Assembly: GCF_900115595.1 (NCBI RefSeq)
Contig: NZ_FOXA01000002.1
Location: 62,001-126,000 of the forward strand
Source of the DNA: Tranquillimonas alkanivorans
GTDB taxonomy: Bacteria; Pseudomonadota; Alphaproteobacteria; Rhodobacterales; Rhodobacteraceae
DNA: 64,000 nt
Direction of reading: 5' to 3'
The notes under the pieces were generated by a model. That model had not been told where the DNA came from and did not search any database. It saw nothing but the letters and a program-made list of their open reading frames with translations. Below are positions 54,196-62,823 of this stretch, piece after piece. Positions within the stretch are counted from its first letter, which is position 1; every line of letters begins with the position of its first letter. A program made the position numbers and the translations under genes.

Positions 54196-55098
54196 ATGCG
54201 TTTCAACACCTCTCTCAAGGGCCTTGCGGCCGCAGCCTTTGTTAGCCTCGCCGGACAGGGTGCGATGGCGCAGGATGCCATGAACGAGCTGCCGATCATC
54301 GGCAAGCCGGACTACGGCGCGACCGGCTTCCAGCCCGCCGCCACCGACCTGGCCGCCGATCTTCAGGCGCTCGATGGGCTCGTGCTGATCATCATCACCG
54401 CGATCGTGCTGTTCGTGTCGGGCCTGCTGGTCGCGGTGCTGGTGCGCTACAACCGCAAGCGCAACCCGGTTCCCGCGCGTTTCACGCACAACACCCCGAT
54501 CGAGGTGACGTGGACGCTGGTCCCGATCCTCATCCTGCTGTTCATCGGCGCGTTCTCGCTGCCGGTGCTGTTCGACCAGCAGGAGATCCCCGAGGCCGAC
54601 GTGACCGTGAAGGCCACCGGCTACCAGTGGTACTGGGGCTACGAATACCCTGACCACGACTTCGGCTATGACAGCTTCATGATCGGCTATGGCTCGAACT
54701 ACGTCACCGACGAAATCCGCGCCGAACTGCAGGAGCAGGGGTATTCCGAGGACGAGTTCCGCCTTGCCGTGGACAACGCCATGGTCGTGCCGGTCGACTC
54801 CACCGTCGTCGTGCAGGTGACCGGCGCCGACGTGATCCACTCGTGGACCGTGCCCGCCTTCGGCGTGAAGCAGGACGGCATCCCGGGCCGCTTGGCCGAG
54901 CTGTGGTTCGAGGCGAAGGAAGAGGGCGTGTATTTCGGCCAATGCTCGGAGTTGTGCGGCAAGGACCACGCCTACATGCCGATCACGGTGAAGGTCGTCA
55001 GCCAGGAGGCGTATGACGCCTGGATCGACGCGCAAGTCGAAGCCTTCGCGGGCACCCCGCGCGCCGATGCCGGCGTGAAGCTCGCCTCGGCCGAGTGA
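54196..55098 (+). CDS. ctaC: Cytochrome c oxidase subunit II (aa3 type)
   Basis: A 300-residue subunit that takes electrons from cytochrome c. A signal peptide ends near Ala25 (AMAQD); two membrane helices follow (about 62-88 and 108-130); the periplasmic cupredoxin domain carries the Cu-A ligands in VIHSWT and CSELCGKDHAYM (Cys250, Cys254, His258, Met261). The aromatic YQWYWGYEYP stretch is the electron-entry patch. Subunit I (ctaD) is elsewhere in the genome. First gene of the cta operon; the 98 bases before its ATG are GC-rich, with AAGGGG just upstream. Confidence 0.96.
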   Translation: MRFNTSLKGLAAAAFVSLAGQGAMAQDAMNELPIIGKPDYGATGFQPAATDLAADLQALDGLVLIIITAIVLFVSGLLVAVLVRYNRKRNPVPARFTHNTPIEVTWTLVPILILLFIGAFSLPVLFDQQEIPEADVTVKATGYQWYWGYEYPDHDFGYDSFMIGYGSNYVTDEIRAELQEQGYSEDEFRLAVDNAMVVPVDSTVVVQVTGADVIHSWTVPAFGVKQDGIPGRLAELWFEAKEEGVYFGQCSELCGKDHAYMPITVKVVSQEAYDAWIDAQVEAFAGTPRADAGVKLASAE

Positions 55099-55178
55099 GA
55101 CGGATCGCGGGCGGCGGCAACCGCCGCTCGCGCACGCCCAGGGGCGGGCAGGGATCCGCCGCCCAGGATGGAACTGCG

Positions 55179-56108
55179 ATGACCGACGTCACGACATCAT
55201 ACGACACCGAGTACGAGGCCGGCTTCGGCGACTACTTCGCGTTGCTCAAGCCGCGCGTCATGTCGCTGGTGGTCTTCACCGCGCTGGTCGGCCTGCTGGT
55301 GGCGCCCGTGGGCGTGCACCCGCTGGTCGGCTTCGCCTCGATCCTGTTCATCGCCGTGGGCGGGGGCGCGTCGGGTGCCCTGAACATGTGGTGGGATGCC
55401 GATATCGATGCAGTGATGCGCCGAACCGCCAAGCGCCCGGTGCCGTCGGGCCGGGTTACGGCCGGTGACGCGCTGGGGCTGGGGCTGGCGCTGTCGGGCT
55501 TCTCGGTGATCATGCTGGGGCTGGCGGCGAACTGGGCCGCCGCGGCGCTATTGGCCTTCACCATCTTCTTCTATGCCGTCGTCTATTCGATGTGGCTCAA
55601 GCGCACGACTCCGCAGAACATCGTCATCGGCGGCGCCGCCGGGGCCTTCCCGCCGATGATCGGCTGGGTCGTGGCGACCGGGTCGATTTCGCTGGAAGCG
55701 GTGCTGATGTTCGCGGTGATCTTCATGTGGACGCCGCCGCACTTCTGGGCGCTCGCGCTGTTCATGCGCTCGGACTACGACGACGCCGGCGTGCCGATGC
55801 TGACCGTGACCCACGGGCGCCGCACGACCCGTCGCCATATCCTCGTCTACACCGCGCTGCTTGCGCCGGTGGCGGTGGGGTTGGGCTTCACCTCGATCGG
55901 CGGGCCCGTCTACCTGATCGGCGCAATCCTCATGAACGCCTGGTTCCTGAAAGGCGCCGTCGCCATCGCGCGGCGCGACGAGACCCAGGCCGAGGCCGAC
56001 AAGTACGCGGTCGAGAAAGGGTTCTTCAAGTTCTCGCTGCTCTACCTTTTCCTGCATTTCGGCGCGCTGCTGGTGGACGCCACCCTGCGCGGCCTGGGAG
56101 TGATCTGA
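55179..56108 (+). CDS. ctaB: Protoheme IX farnesyltransferase (heme O synthase)
   Basis: A 309-residue membrane prenyltransferase that adds the farnesyl tail to heme B, the first step to the heme A of the oxidase. About nine hydrophobic segments are present. The prenyl-diphosphate motif is NMWWDADIDAVM, and a second acidic loop is RSDYDDAGVPML. ATG 55179 has AGGATGGA upstream; the in-frame ATG at 55095 is rejected because the extra 28 residues are basic and low-complexity. Its TGA shares bases with the next ATG (TGATG). Confidence 0.95.
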   Translation: MTDVTTSYDTEYEAGFGDYFALLKPRVMSLVVFTALVGLLVAPVGVHPLVGFASILFIAVGGGASGALNMWWDADIDAVMRRTAKRPVPSGRVTAGDALGLGLALSGFSVIMLGLAANWAAAALLAFTIFFYAVVYSMWLKRTTPQNIVIGGAAGAFPPMIGWVVATGSISLEAVLMFAVIFMWTPPHFWALALFMRSDYDDAGVPMLTVTHGRRTTRRHILVYTALLAPVAVGLGFTSIGGPVYLIGAILMNAWFLKGAVAIARRDETQAEADKYAVEKGFFKFSLLYLFLHFGALLVDATLRGLGVI

Positions 56109-56290
56109 TGACCATCCGCGTGACACACGAACTGCACGACCGCCGCTTCTCCCGCAACATGGGCCTCGGGCTGGTGCTCGTCGGGCTCGTGGCGCTGGTC
56201 TTCGGGCTGACCGTGGTGAAGGTGACGAACCTAGGCCCCGTGCAGGACTACGCCCCGGCCGTTCAGCAAAGCGCGGGAGGCGCGCAATGA
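56108..56290 (+). CDS. Small single-pass membrane protein of the cta operon (CoxF-like)
   Basis: A 60-residue protein: a basic N-terminus (THELHDRRFSRNMG), one membrane helix (residues ~18-40, GLGLVLVGLVALVFGLTVVKV), and a short polar C-terminus rich in Ala and Gln. It is coupled at both ends, sharing bases with the ctaB stop and overlapping ctaG as ATGA. Genes of this size in this position in Rhodobacter and Paracoccus are called CoxF or orf1 and are thought to help oxidase assembly; the exact role is unknown. Confidence 0.8.
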   Translation: MTIRVTHELHDRRFSRNMGLGLVLVGLVALVFGLTVVKVTNLGPVQDYAPAVQQSAGGAQ

Positions 56291-56868
56291 GCATGGACCC
56301 GCGCCAGAAGACGGCGCTGAAGGCGGTGGGCGTCATCGTGTTCATGGGGTCCATGGCCTGGGCGTCGGTGCCGCTTTACGACCTGTTCTGCGCCGTGACC
56401 GGCTATGGCGGCGAAACCTCGGTCGCCGAACAGGGCTCGGACGAGATTCTGGACGAGACGATCAGGGTCCGCTTCGATGGTTCGCTCGCCCGCGACATGC
56501 CGTGGGAGTTCAAGCCCTTGGAAGACGAGATCGAGATTCGCATCGGCGAAACTGGTCTGGCCTTCTACGAAGCCTACAACCCCACCGACCGCCCGGTGGC
56601 GGGACAGGCCAGCTACAACGTGGCCCCCTTCGACGCGGGCGGCTTCTTCACCAAGATCGACTGCTTCTGCTTCACCGAACAGGTGCTTCAGCCGGGCGAG
56701 CGGGTGCAGATGCCGGTGACCTTCTACGTCGACCCGGCGATTGTGGACGACCGTGACGCGAAGTACATCCACAAGATCACGCTGTCCTATACCTTCCACG
56801 AGATCGACCTGCCCCAAGAGCAGGCGTCGCTCGCGCCCGAGGCCGGCGCGGGTTCCGACTTCAACTAA
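56287..56868 (+). CDS. ctaG: Cytochrome c oxidase copper chaperone CtaG (Cox11)
   Basis: A 193-residue protein that delivers copper to the Cu-B site of subunit I. An N-terminal membrane anchor (about residues 11-30) is followed by a conserved cysteine at Cys35 (DLFCAVTGYGG) and a periplasmic Ig-like domain with the copper pair Cys126-Phe-Cys128 in KIDCFCF. The sequence MPWEFKP is also characteristic. Starts inside the last codons of the CoxF-like gene. Confidence 0.95.
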   Translation: MSMDPRQKTALKAVGVIVFMGSMAWASVPLYDLFCAVTGYGGETSVAEQGSDEILDETIRVRFDGSLARDMPWEFKPLEDEIEIRIGETGLAFYEAYNPTDRPVAGQASYNVAPFDAGGFFTKIDCFCFTEQVLQPGERVQMPVTFYVDPAIVDDRDAKYIHKITLSYTFHEIDLPQEQASLAPEAGAGSDFN

Positions 56869-56895
56869 AGGCCCCAGACGAGGGAACGAACGCCA

Positions 56896-57687
56896 ATGGC
56901 GCACGAGAAGAACCACGACTACCACATCCTGCCCCCATCGATATGGCCGTTCCTCGGCGCGGTCGGGGCCTTCATCATGCTCTTCGGCGGCGTGCTGTGG
57001 ATGCACGACAGCGGGCCGTGGATGTTCCTCATCGGTTTCGCCGTGGTGCTCTACGTGATGTTCGCGTGGTGGGTCGATGTCATCCACGAAAGCCGGCAGG
57101 GCGACCACACGCCGGTGGTGACCATCGGCCTGCGCTACGGCTTCATCCTGTTCATCATGTCCGAGGTGATGTTCTTCTCGGCCTGGTTCTGGTCGTTCTT
57201 CAAGCACGCCATGTACCCGATGGCCGAGTTCTCGGAAGGCCAGTGGCCGCCCCCGTCGATCGAGACCTTCGATCCCTGGCACCTGCCGCTGATCAACACG
57301 CTGATCCTGCTGTGCTCGGGCGCGGCGGCCACCTGGGCGCACCACGCGCTGGTGCACGAGAACAACCGCAAGGACATGTCCTGGGGGCTGGCCATCGCCG
57401 TCGTGCTGGGCCTGATCTTCACCTTCTTCCAGGCCTACGAATACTCGCACGCGGCCTTCGGCTTCTCGGGCAACATCTACGGCGCCAACTTCTTCATGGC
57501 GACGGGTTTCCACGGCGCGCACGTGATCATCGGCACGATCTTCCTGGCGGTGTGCTGGCTGCGCCTGCGGGTGGGCGACTTCACGCCCGCCAAGCATGTC
57601 GGCTTCGAGGCCGCGGCCTGGTACTGGCACTTCGTCGACGTGGTCTGGCTGTTCCTCTTCGCCTCCATCTACATCTGGGGCGGCTGA
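56896..57687 (+). CDS. ctaE: Cytochrome c oxidase subunit III
   Basis: A 263-residue membrane subunit with about seven helices. Recognised by [13 protein letters not shown] at the N-terminus, [20 protein letters not shown] with the conserved glutamate, [21 protein letters not shown], and [11 protein letters not shown] near the end. It stabilises the proton uptake path of subunit I. Follows ctaG by 27 bases with GAGGGAACG upstream. Confidence 0.96.
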   Translation: MAHEKNHDYHILPPSIWPFLGAVGAFIMLFGGVLWMHDSGPWMFLIGFAVVLYVMFAWWVDVIHESRQGDHTPVVTIGLRYGFILFIMSEVMFFSAWFWSFFKHAMYPMAEFSEGQWPPPSIETFDPWHLPLINTLILLCSGAAATWAHHALVHENNRKDMSWGLAIAVVLGLIFTFFQAYEYSHAAFGFSGNIYGANFFMATGFHGAHVIIGTIFLAVCWLRLRVGDFTPAKHVGFEAAAWYWHFVDVVWLFLFASIYIWGG

Positions 57688-57807
57688 GCGATACCGCCGC
57701 GCTCCGGATTTTCTCAGGAAATTCGTGGTTCTCGGCCGGGACACTCAAAAGATGAACAAGGGGCGTGGGGCGTGGGCCTCGCGCCCTTCGCGTTGAGGAG
57801 AGCAGAC

Positions 57808-58488
57808 ATGCGCAGGATGATCTGGCCCCTGGTCTTCGGAGTCGTCGGGACGACGATCCTGCTGGCGCTCGGCGCCTGGCAGGTGCAGCGGCTCACGTGG
57901 AAGCAAAGCGTGCTGGCCGAGATCGAGGCACGCATTGCCGCCGATCCCGTGCCCTTGCCTGCCGACCCTGACCCCGAGGCCGACCGCTACCTCCCCGTGC
58001 GGGTCGGCGGGCGCTTCGACGAGGCGGCGCTGGACGTGCTGGTGTCGGTCAAGGGCACCGGCCCCGGCTACCGCATCGTACAGGCGTTCGAGACGGAGGC
58101 GGGCCGCCGCATCATGGTGGACCGGGGCGTGGTGCCGACGGACGAGAAAGACGCGCCGCGCCCGGGCGGTAACGCCACGGTCGTGGGCAACCTGCACTGG
58201 CCGCAAGAGGTCGACGGCTTCACACCGGACCCGGACCTCGACGCCGGCATCTGGTTCGCCCGCGACGTGCCGGCGATGGCCGACGCACTGGACGCCGCGC
58301 CGATCCTGATTGTCGCGCGCGAAACAACCGGTGACGGCGTGGTGCCGCTGCCCGTGGGGACCGAGAACATCCCCAACGATCATCTGGAATACGCAATCAC
58401 CTGGTTTTCGCTCGCCGCCATCTGGGCGGGGATGACAGGTTTCCTGCTGTGGCGTATCAGGCGGCAGGGGCAAGAGGGAACGGCATGA
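57808..58488 (+). CDS. SURF1-family oxidase assembly protein
   Basis: A 226-residue protein with membrane helices at both ends (about 5-25 and 195-215) and a periplasmic domain of ~165 residues between. SURF1 marks include LGAWQVQRLTWKQSVLAEIEARI at the start, GPGYRIVQAFET with VDRGVVPTDEK in the middle, and NDHLEYAITWFSLA before the last helix. It helps insert heme A into subunit I. ATG 57808 has GAGGAGA upstream. Its stop overlaps thrC as ATGA. In the 120-base gap before it, the 7-base word GGGGCGT is repeated in tandem. Confidence 0.9.
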   Translation: MRRMIWPLVFGVVGTTILLALGAWQVQRLTWKQSVLAEIEARIAADPVPLPADPDPEADRYLPVRVGGRFDEAALDVLVSVKGTGPGYRIVQAFETEAGRRIMVDRGVVPTDEKDAPRPGGNATVVGNLHWPQEVDGFTPDPDLDAGIWFARDVPAMADALDAAPILIVARETTGDGVVPLPVGTENIPNDHLEYAITWFSLAAIWAGMTGFLLWRIRRQGQEGTA

Positions 58489-59876
58489 AATACATCTCAA
58501 CACGCGGCCGCGCGCCGGCGCTGACCTTCGAAGAGGCAATGCTGACGGGCCTCGCCCGCGACGGCGGGCTCTACGTTCCTGAGGCCGTGCCTCAGTTTTC
58601 GCGCGAAGATATCGCCGCGCTGGCGGGTCTGCGCTACGAGGAGGTGGCATTCCGCGTCACGCGCCCCTTCGTCGACGACAGCTTCACCGACGCCGACCTG
58701 CGCGATGCGATCGAGAAGGCCTATTCCGGCTTCGGCCACGACGCCCGCGCGCCCCTGGTCCAACTCGGCCCGAACCACTTCCTGCTCGAGCTGTTCCACG
58801 GGCCGACGCTGGCGTTCAAGGACTTCGCCATGCAGCTCATCGGCCAGCTGTTCCAGCAGGCGATGAAGCGGCGCGGCCAGCGGATCACCATCGTCGGCGC
58901 GACATCGGGCGACACCGGCAGCGCCGCGATCGAGGCGTTCCGTGGGCTCAATAACGTTGACGTATTCATCCTCTTCCCCCATGGCCGGGTGTCCGAGGTG
59001 CAGCGCCGGCAGATGACCACGCCGGACGAGCCGAACGTGCACGCGCTGGCGCTGCACGGCGATTTCGACGATTGCCAGGCCGCCGTGAAGGACATGTTCA
59101 ACGACTTCGCCTTCCGCGACGAGGTCGGGCTGACCGCCGTCAACTCGATCAATTGGGCGCGGGTGCTGGCGCAGGTCGTCTACTACTTCACCGCCGCGAC
59201 CGCCCTCGGCGCGCCGCACCGGTCGGTCGATTTCACCGTGCCCACCGGCAATTTCGGCGACATCTTCGCGGGGCGGATAGCGAAGGCCATGGGCCTGCCC
59301 ATCGGCAAGCTGGTCGTGGCCACGAACCGCAACGACATCTTGCACCGCACGCTGGTCACCGGAGAACACCGCAAGGAGGGCGTTCAGCCCACGATCAGCC
59401 CGTCGATGGACATCCAGGTGTCGTCGAACTTCGAACGCGCGTTGTTCGACGCCTATGGCCGCGACGGAAGCGCGGTGGCGCAGCTGATGGACGAGCTGAA
59501 GGGGCAGGGCGGCTTCCCGGTCAGCCAGGGGGCGCTTCAGGCGCTGCGCGAAACCTACGCCTCGGGCCGCGCCTCCGAGGAGGAGACGGCGGCCACCATC
59601 CGCGCCATGCACGCGCGCACGGGCGAGACGCTCTGCCCCCACACCGCCGTCGGCGTGAAGGTGGCCGAAGAGAACATCGACCCCGCGCGCCCCATGATCA
59701 CGCTGGCCACCGCGCATCCGGCGAAGTTTCCCGACGCGGTCGAGGCTGCGACAGGACAGCGCCCGGGCCTTCCAAAGCGCATGTCCGCCCTTTATGACAG
59801 GCCGGAACGCGTGACCGAGGTCGACAACGATCTCGGCCGGATCGAGCATCTGATCAGGGAGACCCGCGCCAAGTGA
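58485..59876 (+). CDS. thrC: Threonine synthase
   Basis: A 463-residue PLP enzyme converting O-phosphohomoserine to threonine. It starts with MKYISTRGRAP typical of the fungal/proteobacterial class. The PLP lysine is Lys112 in GPTLAFKDFAMQ, the phosphate loop is GATSGDTGSAA, and TVPTGNFGDIFAG is conserved. It is coupled to surf1 upstream (ATGA) and to the M16 peptidase downstream (GTGA), so an amino acid enzyme is embedded in a respiratory and processing operon, as in other Rhodobacterales. Confidence 0.95.
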   Translation: MKYISTRGRAPALTFEEAMLTGLARDGGLYVPEAVPQFSREDIAALAGLRYEEVAFRVTRPFVDDSFTDADLRDAIEKAYSGFGHDARAPLVQLGPNHFLLELFHGPTLAFKDFAMQLIGQLFQQAMKRRGQRITIVGATSGDTGSAAIEAFRGLNNVDVFILFPHGRVSEVQRRQMTTPDEPNVHALALHGDFDDCQAAVKDMFNDFAFRDEVGLTAVNSINWARVLAQVVYYFTAATALGAPHRSVDFTVPTGNFGDIFAGRIAKAMGLPIGKLVVATNRNDILHRTLVTGEHRKEGVQPTISPSMDIQVSSNFERALFDAYGRDGSAVAQLMDELKGQGGFPVSQGALQALRETYASGRASEEETAATIRAMHARTGETLCPHTAVGVKVAEENIDPARPMITLATAHPAKFPDAVEAATGQRPGLPKRMSALYDRPERVTEVDNDLGRIEHLIRETRAK

Positions 59877-61135
59877 CCGTCCAGTTCCACACGCTCGCCA
59901 ACGGCCTGCGCATCGTGACCGAACACATGCCGGGCCTCAAATCCGCCTCCATCGGCATCTGGGTCAACGCGGGCGGCCGGCACGAGCGGATCGAGCAGAA
60001 CGGCATCGCGCATTTCCTCGAGCACATGGCCTTCAAGGGGACGGCCACGCGTTCGGCCCTGCAGATCGCGGAAGAGATCGAGGATGTCGGCGGCTACATC
60101 AACGCCTATACCAGCCGCGAGATGACAGCATACTACGCCCGCGTGCTCGAAGCCGACGTGCCGCTGGCGCTCGACATCATCGCCGACATTGTGCTCAACC
60201 CCGTCTTCGACGCGCGCGAGCTGGAAGTCGAGCGCGGCGTGATCCTTCAGGAAATCGGGCAGGTGCTCGACACCCCCGACGACATCGTCTTCGACTGGTT
60301 GCAAGAAGCCGCCTTCCCCGACCAGCCGCTGGGCCGCACCATCCTCGGCCCCGCCGAGCGGGTCAGCGCATTCTCGCGCGACGACCTCTCGACCTTCGTC
60401 GAGGAGCGGTACGCCCCGGGCGAAATGATCCTGTCGGCCGCGGGCGCGGTGGACCACGACGCCATCGTGCGCGCCGCCGAGGCGCTGTTCGGCGATCTGC
60501 GCGCCCGCACTTCGCAGCCGGTGGAGCCCGCGCGCTTCTCGGGCGGCGAGTTCCGGCGCGACCGCCAGCTTGAACAGGTGCATTTCACGCTGGCGCTGGA
60601 AAGCCCCGGCTACCGCGACCCCGACATCTATACCGCCCAGATCTACGCCACCGCGCTTGGCGGCGGCATGTCCTCGCGCCTGTTCCAGGAACTGCGCGAA
60701 CGGCGGGGGCTGTGCTACACCATCTTCTCGCAGGCCGGGTCCTATGCCGACAGCGGGCTGATGACTGTCTATGCCGGCACCTCACCCGACCAGATCCGGG
60801 GGCTGGCCGAGGTCACGGCGGACGAGATGCGCCGCTTCGCCACCGACATGACCGAGGCCGAGATCGCCCGCGCCCGCGCCCAGATGAAGGCGGGGCTGCT
60901 GATGGGCCTGGAAAGTCCCTCGGCCCGGGCCGAGCGGCTGGCGCGGCTTCTGTCGATCTGGGGCCGGGTGCCCGACCTGGACGAGACGGTCGCCAGGATC
61001 GACGCGGTCAGCATCGACGATGTGAGCCGCTTCGCCCGCGATCTCGCCGGGGCAGGGCGCGGCGCCATGGCGCTTTACGGGCCGCTCAAGGACGCTCCGG
61101 GCCTTGATGACCTTGCGGGAAGGCTTGCCGCCTGA
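59873..61135 (+). CDS. M16 family zinc peptidase (mitochondrial-processing-peptidase-like)
   Basis: A 420-residue inverzincin with the inverted zinc motif HFLEH at residues 47-51 and the third ligand glutamate in the ELEVERGVILQEI stretch near residue 120. The C-terminal half has GLCYTIFSQ and GGGMSSRLFQELRE, the substrate-groove pattern of MPP-beta/PqqL-type peptidases. The bacterial relatives of mitochondrial processing peptidase have unclear substrates. GTG start overlapping thrC by four bases; its stop shares a base with the acetyltransferase ATG (TGATG). Confidence 0.92.
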   Translation: MTVQFHTLANGLRIVTEHMPGLKSASIGIWVNAGGRHERIEQNGIAHFLEHMAFKGTATRSALQIAEEIEDVGGYINAYTSREMTAYYARVLEADVPLALDIIADIVLNPVFDARELEVERGVILQEIGQVLDTPDDIVFDWLQEAAFPDQPLGRTILGPAERVSAFSRDDLSTFVEERYAPGEMILSAAGAVDHDAIVRAAEALFGDLRARTSQPVEPARFSGGEFRRDRQLEQVHFTLALESPGYRDPDIYTAQIYATALGGGMSSRLFQELRERRGLCYTIFSQAGSYADSGLMTVYAGTSPDQIRGLAEVTADEMRRFATDMTEAEIARARAQMKAGLLMGLESPSARAERLARLLSIWGRVPDLDETVARIDAVSIDDVSRFARDLAGAGRGAMALYGPLKDAPGLDDLAGRLAA

Positions 61136-61719
61136 TGCTGGTGACGCGCCGGCGCGTCCGGATCGAGACCGAGCGGATGACCCTGCGCGCGCCCCAGCAC
61201 GGCGACTTCCGCACCTGGACGACGCTGCGGGAGCGCTCGGCCGGCTTTCTCAAGCCGTGGGAGCCGACCTGGTCGCCGGACCACCTGTCTCGTAAGAGCT
61301 TCACCAACCGCGTCTACTGGGCGCAGCGGTCGATCGCCGGCGGCACGGCGGTGCCGCTGTTCCTGATCCGGCGCGAAGACCAGATGCTGCTGGGCGCGAT
61401 CACGCTCGACAACATCCGCCGCGGTCCCGCCCAGGCCGGCACGCTGGGCTACTGGATCGGCGAGCCCCACGCGCGGCAGGGCTACATGCGCGAGGCGATC
61501 GAGGCGCTGGTCCACCACGCCTTCACCGGTTTGGACCTGTCGCGGATCGAGGCCGCCTGCCTGGCCGAGAACGCCGCCTCGCGCGGGGTGCTCGAACGCT
61601 GCGGGTTCAAGTACGAGGGCGTGGCGCAGAGTTACCTCCAGATCAACGGGCGCTGGCGCAACCACGTGCTTTACGCCAACCTGCGGGCCGACCGGCGCGG
61701 ACGGGTGGCGCCGGGCTGA
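61135..61719 (+). CDS. RimJ-like GNAT acetyltransferase
   Basis: A 194-residue GNAT enzyme. It begins with the RimJ-type pattern RIETERMTLRAPQHGDFRTW and WEPTW, and carries a LGYWIGEPHARQGYMREAIEALVHHAF acetyl-CoA-binding region followed by RIEAACLAENAASRGVLERCGF. RimJ acetylates the N-terminus of ribosomal protein S5; relatives modify other proteins or small molecules, so the target is not settled. Last gene of the coupled thrC-peptidase-acetyltransferase block. Confidence 0.85.
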   Translation: MLVTRRRVRIETERMTLRAPQHGDFRTWTTLRERSAGFLKPWEPTWSPDHLSRKSFTNRVYWAQRSIAGGTAVPLFLIRREDQMLLGAITLDNIRRGPAQAGTLGYWIGEPHARQGYMREAIEALVHHAFTGLDLSRIEAACLAENAASRGVLERCGFKYEGVAQSYLQINGRWRNHVLYANLRADRRGRVAPG

Positions 61720-61739
61720 GGCGGTGCTCTCCGGGGCCG

Positions 61740-61836
61740 CGATCCTTCTGCGAAGGATCGTGAGGGGGCCGTCTGCCCCCTCTGCGCCCTGCGGGCGCAT
61801 TCACCCCCGAGGATACTTCCAGACCAAAGATGGAGC
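61740..61836. repeat. Three consecutive hairpins plus a Rhodobacterales-type intergenic repeat
   Basis: Three perfect stem-loops lie in a row: CGATCCTTC/GAAGGATCG (61740-61760, loop TGC), GGGGGC/GCCCCC (61764-61780) and GCGCCC/GGGCGC (61784-61798, loop TGC). They are followed by CACCCCCGAGGATACTTCC and ACCAAAGATG, which resemble the short conserved word often seen between genes in Rhodobacter-like genomes. The unit lies just past the acetyltransferase stop and may end or stabilise that transcript. The rest of the 61720-61959 gap holds no gene. Confidence 0.6.
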
Positions 61837-61959
61837 GGACGTTTCGCCTGCGAGCGGTGTTCGCGATCTGCGGGTTCCGTGGCCCGCGAAATCGTGAACG
61901 GGCGAACTGCCGACAGGGCGGTGGGGCGTGCTAGTTTCCGCTTGGTCAGGGAGGTGTCC

Positions 61960-62787
61960 ATGCGTCTGTTTTCCGTCCTCGCCGTGTCACTCGCGTCTGC
62001 CGCGACAGCGGCCTCGGCGCAGGAGCGGCGGCCGTCCCACTGCATCGCCATCGCCGACGCCGCGCCGGGCATCGAGTATCTGCACCGGGCGAGCTGGGCG
62101 GAGCCCGTGCCGGATTATGAAGTTCGGATCAGCTATCTCGACCACTCGATGTTCCTGATCCAGACGCCGGGCGGGCTGTCGGCGGTGACGGATTATACCG
62201 GCTACCTCGGGCCCGCGGACTTCGTGCCGGACGTGGCGACGATGAACCACGCCCATTCCAGCCACTGGACCGCGATGCCGGACGAGCGCATTCCCCACGT
62301 GCTCAAGGGCTGGGGCGACGGGCGGACGCCGAACGAGCATCACGTGGACCTGGGCGAGATGCTGGTGCGCAACGTGCCGACCGATATCCGCTCGGCCTGG
62401 GACGAGGGGGCGGAGAAGTACGGCAACTCGATCTTCGTCTTCGAGGTCGAGGGGATGTGCATTGGCCACCTGGGCCACCTTCACCACGAGCCCGACGAGA
62501 TGCAGTACGCGGCGCTGGGTCGGGTCGACGTGGTGATGGCGGCGGTGGACGGGGGCCTGACGGTGGACCTGCCGACGATGATCCGCGTGCTCGGTCGGCT
62601 GAAATCCTCGGTCGTGATCCCCATGCACTGGTTCGGACGCGCGACGCTCGATCGGTTCCTGGACGGGATGGAGGACGACTTCGTCATCGAGCGGACGGGC
62701 GAGAGCAGCCTGACGGTGGGCCTGCGGACGCTTCCCGACCGCCCTACGGTCATGGTGCTCGAGCCGGAGCTGATGCGGATGGAGTGA
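61960..62787 (+). CDS. Exported metallo-beta-lactamase-fold protein
   Basis: A 275-residue protein with a signal peptide (~20 residues, ending ASAQE). The fold is suggested by ISYLDHSMFLIQTPGG at the start of the domain, MNHAHSSHWT in place of the usual HxHxDH motif, IGHLGHLHHEPDE, and VIPMHWFG near the end, like the UlaG/YtnP-type branch. The metal ligands are therefore partly altered, and activity is uncertain. GGGAGGTG precedes ATG 61960. Stands alone between the repeat region and the FAD oxidase gene. Confidence 0.78.
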   Translation: MRLFSVLAVSLASAATAASAQERRPSHCIAIADAAPGIEYLHRASWAEPVPDYEVRISYLDHSMFLIQTPGGLSAVTDYTGYLGPADFVPDVATMNHAHSSHWTAMPDERIPHVLKGWGDGRTPNEHHVDLGEMLVRNVPTDIRSAWDEGAEKYGNSIFVFEVEGMCIGHLGHLHHEPDEMQYAALGRVDVVMAAVDGGLTVDLPTMIRVLGRLKSSVVIPMHWFGRATLDRFLDGMEDDFVIERTGESSLTVGLRTLPDRPTVMVLEPELMRME

Positions 62788-62823
62788 CTTGCGCTCGCCG
62801 GCGCGGCCGTTACTCATCTAGTC

